Shown one piece after another: positions 57,420-64,000 of a stretch of DNA of 64,000 nucleotides. Source of the DNA: Leptospira sanjuanensis (GTDB taxonomy: Bacteria > Spirochaetota > Leptospiria > Leptospirales > Leptospiraceae); contig NZ_JAIZBG010000001.1 of NCBI RefSeq assembly GCF_022267325.1, positions 558,001-622,000 on the forward strand. Direction: 5' to 3'. The notes beneath the pieces were generated by a model that was not told where the DNA came from, searched no databases, and was given only the letters and a program-made list of their open reading frames with translations. Each line of letters begins with the position of its first letter. The first letter of the stretch is position 1. The translations under genes were made by a program, and so were the position numbers.

Positions 57420-60239
57420 ATGATAGAATTCGCACGATTATTACAAAAAAGGAAATGTCTTTTCAAAGACGGCGTTTCGTCCGAATTCGTACGTTCCGGC
57501 CTTTTCATTCTTCCTTGTTTCCTGCGTAACCCCTTTCGTGTTTTCCTTTACATATCGATCGTGTTCTTATCCGGTCCTTTGTTCGCGCAGAAACCCGTTC
57601 AAGCGGAAATCGTCGTCATGGACGAAACGGGGAATAACGCGGTCTCAAACACTCCGATCGTATTTCAGGAAATCGGAAAGTATCTCATCACAAACGGAGA
57701 AGGTTCGGTCAAGGTTACGTTTCCCGCGCCGGGAACATACGGCCTGAGAATCATGACCTCCGAAAAGGTGTTTAAAAAGTCCGTTACGATCGAACACGAC
57801 GGTCAAAAGAAATTTCTTTTTATCCGCAAGCCCGTTGCGGGAGAAATCAACGTCTACGGAGACCGCGATCTCGAATCCCTCTCGCGTTATACTCTGCAAC
57901 AGGAAGAGATCCGAAGATTGCCGGGCGCGCAGAACGACGCGCTCAAGGCGATACAGACGTTACCCGGAATCGCGGCGGTTCCTCCGATCGGACTTTCGTC
58001 TTCTTCGTTTAACAATTTGGTGAACAGCGTGGGAAATTCGAATCCGTATTCGAACAGCGAGCGGGGGTTTTTGGTGATGCGCGGGGGAGGAACTCTCGCG
58101 AACGGTTATTATCTCGACGGCTTTCCGATGTCGTATCCGTATCACCTCGGAGATCAATCCTCGGTTCTGAACAATAATCTCATCAAGTCGTTTAACATTT
58201 ATTCGGGCGCGTTTCCGGTTCAATTTGGTTTTGCGACGGGAGGAATCATCGATATTCGAACGCCGGACGCCGTCGCGAAAACGTTTTCGATCGTAAACTT
58301 GAACACGTTTCTTTCGGACGTTTATCATCAGAATAAAATTTCCGAAAACATCTACGCGATCGTTTCCGCGAGAAAGTCGTATCCGAACTTCACTTTGCTG
58401 AAATTATATCCGGACGGAATTCCTCCCGACGCGAAATACGCGGACTACGAAGACTATCAAGCTAAGTTCAATTGGAAGTCGGGCGCGAATCATACGTTCA
58501 ACGTGTTGTTGTTCGGCGCAAAGGATAAACAGAAATACACGAAGGCTCAGGACGATTTCGAAAACAGCAAAAAAGAATTCTTAGGAATCTCCGCATTGCA
58601 GGAAGCCGCTTCGGGCAGGCCTCCCGTCGGTTTGGAACGATTGTTTCGAACGAGCGGGTTTCGTTATACGTACAACAATAAATCCTGGTTTGAAAGTTCC
58701 TTCTCCATTTCGAACAATTATTTCCGCGAGAATTTCGAAGTAAACTTCAACAACCCGTTGACGGCGGAGCTGATCTTCGGTCTTCAAAATGTCACCACTC
58801 AGAATATTAACTTTTTGGAAAATAATACGAGAATCAATCTGATCGAAAGGTATCTAACGTTCCGATTCGGCGGTCAACTCCGCGAGAAAACGATTCAACT
58901 CCAAGGCGAGGATATTAAGTCTTCCAATTCCACCTTTCTCGATTTCTTCAACAGTCTTTTGGATTCCAATCGTCAGTTCCGCGCTTTGATCGAAGGAGAT
59001 CACATTCACACGAGAGAAATCTCGGGTTTTGCCGAACTCGAATTCAAACTCGGAGGATTCAGCATTCTTCCCGGTTATCGACACGACTACTACGATAAGG
59101 TTCACGAAAAACGGGACGCGTTTCGAGGAAGAGCGGAATACGAAATTCTCAAGACGGGAACGAAATTCTTAGCGGGAACCGGCGAACATTTTAATGCGCC
59201 TTTGCAGATCGAACAGTTCTCTTCGAGATCGGGAAATCCGAATCTAAAGATGGAACATTCGATTCATTCTTCCGTTGGAATCGAACAAAGGGTGACCGGC
59301 GATTATATCATCAAGGTCGAAGGGTTTCACAACCAGTATTCGAATCTGGTCACGCCCGATACGTATGTTCAAGATCCTTATCATCCGAACAACGAAAAAC
59401 GGGATATCGTAAATCATCCGGACGACGTTCAAAAAAATCCGTTTCTCGTGCGAAACATGAATTATTCGAATTCAAGAGACGGTTACTCGAGAGGGGTGGA
59501 GATTTTTTTCAAAGCGAATCACAATTCCGCGCGTAGATTTTTCGGATGGATTTCTTATACGAATTCCGTATCCAAGCGGAACAATCATCAACCTCAACTT
59601 ACGGACGACGAGGAAAAGCAAAGAACCCGCGACAACCGAAATCGAAGACTTCAATACCAGCTGCACGAGGGCGGAAATTATCTCAACTACTACGACGACG
59701 GAAAGTTCGAACTCCTCGTGGACAACGACAAACTGCAGTTATACGATTATGATCGAACCCACATTCTCAACATCGTATTGGCTTGGAAGTTCGGTCAGAG
59801 CTGGCAAGTGGGCGGTAAATACACGTATCTTACGAACGTTCCGATCACTCCGATCGTGGGTTCGTCCAAAGCTTCCGCGATCGCTTCTACGGGAATCAAT
59901 CTCTACAATCCAACGTATTCCGAATATTATAATTCCGGAAGATGGCCCGACTTTCATCAACTCGATATCCGCATCGATCGTTTTATGAATTATCAATGGG
60001 GTTACGTGAACACGTATATCGAGTTTATCAACTTCTTCGGTAATAGAAATCAGATCAGTCAGTCGTTTAATAATTTCGGTCCTTATTCAAGGGATGCGGT
60101 GACCAATCCGTTGACGGGAATTACCACGCCGAGTAATCCGAATCCGGTGTATAACGCCAATTACATCGAATCGACAGTGATCGGCGGAAAGGTGAAGTAT
60201 TATCCTTTGATCAGTATCGGAATGCAGATCAAGTTCTAG
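57420..60239 (+). CDS. TonB-dependent outer-membrane receptor
   Basis: This encodes 939 residues. The start at ATG 57420 gives a long leader before the signal (YISIVFLSGPLFA), and no other start was found. An N-terminal carboxypeptidase-regulatory-like beta domain (about 60-140) is followed by the plug (LPGAQNDALKAIQTLPGIAA, GYYLDGFPMSYPYHLGDQ, ATGGIIDIRTPD). A 22-strand-type barrel ends in aromatic residues plus F. It takes up a large ligand such as siderophore, haem, oligosaccharide or nickel complex; the substrate is unknown. Confidence 0.92.
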   Translation: MIEFARLLQKRKCLFKDGVSSEFVRSGLFILPCFLRNPFRVFLYISIVFLSGPLFAQKPVQAEIVVMDETGNNAVSNTPIVFQEIGKYLITNGEGSVKVTFPAPGTYGLRIMTSEKVFKKSVTIEHDGQKKFLFIRKPVAGEINVYGDRDLESLSRYTLQQEEIRRLPGAQNDALKAIQTLPGIAAVPPIGLSSSSFNNLVNSVGNSNPYSNSERGFLVMRGGGTLANGYYLDGFPMSYPYHLGDQSSVLNNNLIKSFNIYSGAFPVQFGFATGGIIDIRTPDAVAKTFSIVNLNTFLSDVYHQNKISENIYAIVSARKSYPNFTLLKLYPDGIPPDAKYADYEDYQAKFNWKSGANHTFNVLLFGAKDKQKYTKAQDDFENSKKEFLGISALQEAASGRPPVGLERLFRTSGFRYTYNNKSWFESSFSISNNYFRENFEVNFNNPLTAELIFGLQNVTTQNINFLENNTRINLIERYLTFRFGGQLREKTIQLQGEDIKSSNSTFLDFFNSLLDSNRQFRALIEGDHIHTREISGFAELEFKLGGFSILPGYRHDYYDKVHEKRDAFRGRAEYEILKTGTKFLAGTGEHFNAPLQIEQFSSRSGNPNLKMEHSIHSSVGIEQRVTGDYIIKVEGFHNQYSNLVTPDTYVQDPYHPNNEKRDIVNHPDDVQKNPFLVRNMNYSNSRDGYSRGVEIFFKANHNSARRFFGWISYTNSVSKRNNHQPQLTDDEEKQRTRDNRNRRLQYQLHEGGNYLNYYDDGKFELLVDNDKLQLYDYDRTHILNIVLAWKFGQSWQVGGKYTYLTNVPITPIVGSSKASAIASTGINLYNPTYSEYYNSGRWPDFHQLDIRIDRFMNYQWGYVNTYIEFINFFGNRNQISQSFNNFGPYSRDAVTNPLTGITTPSNPNPVYNANYIESTVIGGKVKYYPLISIGMQIKF

Positions 60240-60252
60240 GATTTTCCGATCA

Positions 60253-60266
60253 GGGAGAATTCTCCC
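60253..60266. terminator. Short palindrome after the TonB receptor gene
   Basis: GGGAGAATTCTCCC can form a five-base-pair stem with a short loop 13 bases past the stop. There is no T-run, so confidence is low. Confidence 0.35.
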
Positions 60267-60339
60267 GCTGAAAAGGATGGACAGAATGCCTTTTTTTTGA
60301 TTTCTGGAATGTATCATTTAAAACGTCATAAAAGCGATC

Positions 60340-61105
<766 letters not shown>

Positions 61106-61144
61106 CTTCTTGAAATTCCTCGTATCCGATCTCTCTTTTGCAAC

Positions 61145-61181
61145 GAAGGGAGATTCGGATTCTCCCTTCCTATCTTTTTTT
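61145..61181 (+). terminator. Rho-independent terminator after yebC
   Basis: GAAGGGAGA and TCTCCCTTC form a 9-bp stem with a seven-base loop, followed by CTATCTTTTTTT. It lies 23 bases before the ruvC start, so it could also act as partial attenuation of ruvC. Confidence 0.85.
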
Positions 61182-61203
61182 CATTCAATCGGGAACGTTT
61201 AAC

Positions 61204-61704
61204 TTGAGAATTATCGGAATCGACCCGGGTTCGCATAGAGCCGGTTATGCGGTTCTGGAAAAGAACGGTTCCAAGATCCGAATCCTTACGTACGGGACCG
61301 TTGAAGTTCCCTCCGGAACACCTAGTCCCGATAATCTTCTTCTTTTGAGAAGCGGTTTGTCAGAAGTGTTGGAGGAATTCCAGCCTTCGCTTGCATCCGT
61401 CGAAGAGATGTTTTTTGCGAAGAATAAGAAGACCGCTTCGCGTGTGTTCGAATCGAGGGGCGTTCTTTTGGTTACATTAGCGGAAAAGAATATTCCAATT
61501 TTAGAACCTACCGTTTCTCAGATCAAAAAAGGGACTACGGGAAGCGGAACCGCCGATAAAAAACAGATTCGCCAGGCTTTAAAGCTGCTGCTCAACGTCG
61601 AATTGCTGAAAGGACACGATGATTCCTGGGATGCGGTGGCCGCGGCTTACGTCGGCCTTTCGATGAGTTCGAGTCCGTTGTTGGACGCGCGTTTTAAGGT
61701 TTAG
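61204..61704 (+). CDS. ruvC: Holliday junction resolvase RuvC
   Basis: This encodes 166 residues from TTG 61204, preceded by GGGAACG; the longer upstream frame runs through a terminator and is rejected. The catalytic acids D7 (IIGIDPG), E67 or E68 (SVEEMFF), D139/D140 and D143 ([13 protein letters not shown]) are all present. RuvC cuts Holliday junctions as a dimer with RuvAB. No ruvA or ruvB gene is in the window. Confidence 0.95.
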   Translation: MRIIGIDPGSHRAGYAVLEKNGSKIRILTYGTVEVPSGTPSPDNLLLLRSGLSEVLEEFQPSLASVEEMFFAKNKKTASRVFESRGVLLVTLAEKNIPILEPTVSQIKKGTTGSGTADKKQIRQALKLLLNVELLKGHDDSWDAVAAAYVGLSMSSSPLLDARFKV

Positions 61705-61730
61705 GGAGGGGGACGGTTCCAACCGGAAGA

Positions 61731-61892
61731 ATTGTCGTAGTTCCGACAATCATTCTGTGAAACATGCAAGCCCCACCCTTGTTTAGGGAGGTGGGGAGCG
61801 GCGGTGGGAAAGCTCGGGAAATTTCCATTAGCAGAAAAACGAATTTCCGTAAATCAAAAAAATCGAACCTACGTTGTTGTACCTCCGACAAT
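61731..61892. repeat. MITE-like palindromic element, copy C
   Basis: Left end ATTGTCGTAGTTCCGACAAT and right end GTTGTACCTCCGACAAT are inverted relative to each other. The core has AGCCCCACCC then GGGAGGTGGGG, matching copies A and B. It lies between the convergent ruvC and rhodanese genes. It contains no open frame. Confidence 0.75.
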
Positions 61893-61915
61893 CAGGATCG
61901 CATTTTCTCCTTGCC

Positions 61916-62446
61916 TCATTCCACCTCGCTTCCTTCGAACGGAAGTTTTGTCGTTTGAATGTCCAAAAGAGGACCGAGTTCGTAGATATTCGTATAACCG
62001 TACGCTTTCAGAGAAACGAATGTCGAAAGATTCAAAGAAGCCGCCGGAGCTTTTGCGGCAAACGCCTGCGGGCTTCCCATGAAGTTATTGTTACAGTAAA
62101 TTAGAATTTTTGAATCTAATTTCGGGATTACTTGAGCCAAGGATTCTTTGGTGAACTCGGTGAACGGCAGACTGATCGCGCCGCGGATATGTCTGAGTTT
62201 GTAACGGGATTCGCTGCGTGCATCCAAAAGTATCACGTCTTCTTTTTCGATCATACGAAGGAATTCTTCCTCCGTAAGACGTTTGGCCTCTCTTTCTTCC
62301 GAAGAGGAATTTACGGTTTTTTGAAACGTTTTGTAGTCGATAAGGCGGTTCGGAATTTTGTTTTTCGTTTTAATAATCGTTTTCTCCTTTGCGATTAAAG
62401 TTCCGCTCACTGAGAAGCTGAGTAGAAGGATAAAAAGAATTCTCAT
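61916..62446 (-). CDS. Exported rhodanese-like protein
   Basis: This encodes 176 residues. A signal peptide (RILFILLLSFSVSGTLIA) is followed by a rhodanese domain at about 55-170 with LLDARSESRYKLRHIRGAISLPF and the active-site Cys in ILIYCNNNFMGSP. It is likely periplasmic, a sulfur carrier or phosphatase-like homologue with an unknown partner. Confidence 0.9.
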   Translation of the reverse strand: MRILFILLLSFSVSGTLIAKEKTIIKTKNKIPNRLIDYKTFQKTVNSSSEEREAKRLTEEEFLRMIEKEDVILLDARSESRYKLRHIRGAISLPFTEFTKESLAQVIPKLDSKILIYCNNNFMGSPQAFAAKAPAASLNLSTFVSLKAYGYTNIYELGPLLDIQTTKLPFEGSEVE

Positions 62447-62576
62447 AAACGTTGCTCCTAGATCGAACTGACTGAAATTCTCGGCCCAAAACTTCGAATG
62501 TCAATTCGCTTTTCCGGTTTTCAGACGCGGTTGATTCAAAACATTGGTACATCCGAATCGGTTTAAAGGAAGAGTT

Positions 62577-63443
62577 ATGGGAAAAAACAGAATCGAAGGC
62601 ATGATTCAATCAAAAGAATGGAAATTGAAATACGTTTCGGATGGAGAAGGACCGGATGTTTTCGTGATCGGAAGCGCTACCTATTACGATCGAAGTTTTT
62701 CCCAAAACATTCGTAACCATTGCCGAATGATTTTTGCGGACCATCGAGGATATGCGGAGGGACCTGCGTCTACGAACAAAAGCGATTTCTCCTTAGATGT
62801 TATACTCGAAGATATCGAACTCGTCCGAAATCGGCTCGGGTTGGAGCAAATCGTTTTGGTCGGGCATTCCGGTCACGGATATATGGCTCTTGAATACGCG
62901 AAAAAATATCCGGAGAACGTTTCTCACCTGATTTTGCTCTGTATGACCCCGGATCTTTCCCAAAAAAGTCACGAGCTCATCGAATCGTATTTTCAGGAGA
63001 ATGCGACAACCGAACGAAAGGAATATTTTGCCGAACGAATGTCCGAATTAGGGGAAGCGATCTCCAAAGATCCGCAAAATGCATTCAAATTGTTTAATGT
63101 GTACGCGGGTGCGAGGAGCTGGTACGATTTTAAATACGATTCTTCCTGGCTTTGGGCGGACATACCGGTAAACACTCCGATCTTCGATCACTTATGGGGA
63201 GAAGTATTCCGCGACATAGATGTCAAGCCTGCGGTGCGATCGCTGAAAATTCCCGTTTATCTCGGCCTCGGAAGATACGATTACCTCATGCCTCCCGCCT
63301 CCACTTGGGATCCGGTTCTTCCGCTGTTTCAGGATTTAAAGGTTCAATATTTCGAGAGGAGCGGACATACGCCTCCGTTGGAAGAACCGGAAAATTTCGA
63401 TCGCGAAATTCTTTCTTGGCTCAAGGAAAAGAAGGCGATCTGA
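62577..63443 (+). CDS. Alpha/beta hydrolase
   Basis: This encodes 288 residues from ATG 62577, with AAAGGAAG upstream; an upstream start adds 11 residues. The fold begins GPDVFVIGSATYYDRSF. The nucleophile elbow is GHSGHGYMALEYA. The acid is likely in GRYDYLMPP and the base His in ERSGHTPPLEEP. It resembles proline iminopeptidase or haloalkane-dehalogenase-like esterases. It has no signal peptide, so it is cytoplasmic. Confidence 0.9.
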   Translation: MGKNRIEGMIQSKEWKLKYVSDGEGPDVFVIGSATYYDRSFSQNIRNHCRMIFADHRGYAEGPASTNKSDFSLDVILEDIELVRNRLGLEQIVLVGHSGHGYMALEYAKKYPENVSHLILLCMTPDLSQKSHELIESYFQENATTERKEYFAERMSELGEAISKDPQNAFKLFNVYAGARSWYDFKYDSSWLWADIPVNTPIFDHLWGEVFRDIDVKPAVRSLKIPVYLGLGRYDYLMPPASTWDPVLPLFQDLKVQYFERSGHTPPLEEPENFDREILSWLKEKKAI

Positions 63444-63470
63444 GTTTCGCTTTGGATCGATTTTCTGATC

Positions 63471-63495
63471 CTTTCCGGATCGGATTATCCGAAAG
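63471..63495. terminator. Hairpin between the hydrolase and the terminal unknown gene
   Basis: CTTTCCGGAT pairs with ATCCGAAAG with one bulged G, between convergent genes. CGTTTTTC follows on the plus strand. Confidence 0.4.
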
Positions 63496-63510
63496 AAATA
63501 TTCGTTTTTC

Positions 63511-63957
63511 TTAATGATTCGATCCGAGGTTCGCCAAAAACCAATCCTCTTGCGAGGAGCGCATTCTGTGTTCCATTGTGATTTTCTTTTCGATCTTTTC
63601 CTGCATTCTTCGGATCGAAGCAGCGATCATCGAATGTTCGATCGCTTGTTTGTTTACGCCTAAATTTTGCATCAGCTTTGCGATATTCTCTCCGCCGAAT
63701 TTTAAAAAAATCGGTTCGTCCAAGGAGGAGAAAACGGTCGCTTCCTTCAGTTGCAGTTTTAGAAAAACCTGTTGTTCGGTTTTTCGAAGCGGATGGTGTT
63801 CTACAAAGATCGGATGTTTTTCCAAAAGATCCGTAGTTTCCAGTTCCCATGCGTATAAAAGCCGAGAGGAACCGTTTCCCAATTCGAGAGCCTCTTGAAA
63901 TCGGCGGAAGGTTTCTTCGAACCAAACGACAAAAACGGTCTCCGGCCGCTTCTTCAA
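63511..63957 (-). CDS. Hypothetical protein
   Basis: This encodes 148 residues from a TTG at 63957; no better start was found in the remaining 40 bases, and an upstream start beyond the window cannot be excluded. It is mostly helical, with ETVFVVWFEETFRRFQEAL, a strand-rich middle (QQVFLKLQLKEATVFSSLDEPIFLKFGG) and the helical stretch NKQAIEHSMIAASIRRMQEKIEKK. No family is recognised. Confidence 0.65.
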   Translation of the reverse strand: MKKRPETVFVVWFEETFRRFQEALELGNGSSRLLYAWELETTDLLEKHPIFVEHHPLRKTEQQVFLKLQLKEATVFSSLDEPIFLKFGGENIAKLMQNLGVNKQAIEHSMIAASIRRMQEKIEKKITMEHRMRSSQEDWFLANLGSNH

Positions 63958-64000
63958 AGTTATTTTACATTTTTCTAATTTAGATTCTTGTGATAAAAAA

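Overview
The window reads as chromosomal DNA of a spirochaete of the genus Leptospira. The support is a spirochaete-type SPASM radical SAM protein, a SurA/PrsA-like exported chaperone resembling the Leptospira protein LIC12922, many short-lipobox lipoproteins, several TTG starts and a set of large methyl-accepting chemotaxis proteins. The species cannot be fixed by reading. No rRNA, tRNA, CRISPR array, prophage or transposase gene was seen.

Layout. 1-6 kb: the 5' part of a UvrD-like helicase, a DedA membrane protein, a CrtC/AttH-like lipocalin protein and a SulP transporter fused to a beta-carbonic anhydrase. 6-11.2 kb: a metal-type RND efflux operon (small lipoprotein, TolC-like channel, RND pump) with no adaptor gene. 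11.3-19 kb: an island of exported proteins with two lipase paralogues, two copies of a different Cys-rich alpha/beta hydrolase, two lipoproteins and one membrane-anchored protein. 19.2-30.6 kb: a radical SAM protein, a csoR-copZ-copA copper operon, and housekeeping or stress genes (GST, GyrI-like, PAS-HTH regulator, exported MsrA, FAD oxidoreductase, methyltransferase, SET protein, UPF0316). 31-33 kb: an endoglycoceramidase-like GH5 lipoprotein. 33-41.4 kb, minus strand: crcB, a small membrane protein, prfB, an unknown gene, purD, valS, a DUF1801 protein and a TetR regulator with its operator. 41.5-45.8 kb, minus strand: a SpsF/PseG-like fusion, an overlapping spiro-SPASM radical SAM gene and a SurA-like chaperone. 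45.9-52.3 kb: three MCPs in tandem. 52.8-64 kb: lysC, a sodium/solute symporter, a hotdog protein, a TonB-dependent receptor, yebC, ruvC, an exported rhodanese, an alpha/beta hydrolase and an unknown protein.

How the parts relate. Copper handling is complete locally (sensor, chaperone, P-type pump). The RND operon probably exports another divalent or monovalent metal and carries an ArsR/SmtB-like dyad upstream. The hydrolases, GH5, TonB receptor and symporter suggest an organism that digests and takes up host or environmental lipids and sugars.

Most novel points. (1) The spiro-SPASM/SpsF-PseG pair: the N-terminal part of the radical SAM protein itself looks like a degenerate SpsF-type nucleotidyltransferase, which points to an unassigned glyco-modification pathway. 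(2) Three diverged copies of a MITE-like palindromic element of roughly 160-190 bp, each exactly between two convergent genes. (3) Three MCPs whose signalling halves have been homogenised, two of them across about 1.3 kb with an abrupt edge inside the sensor domain.
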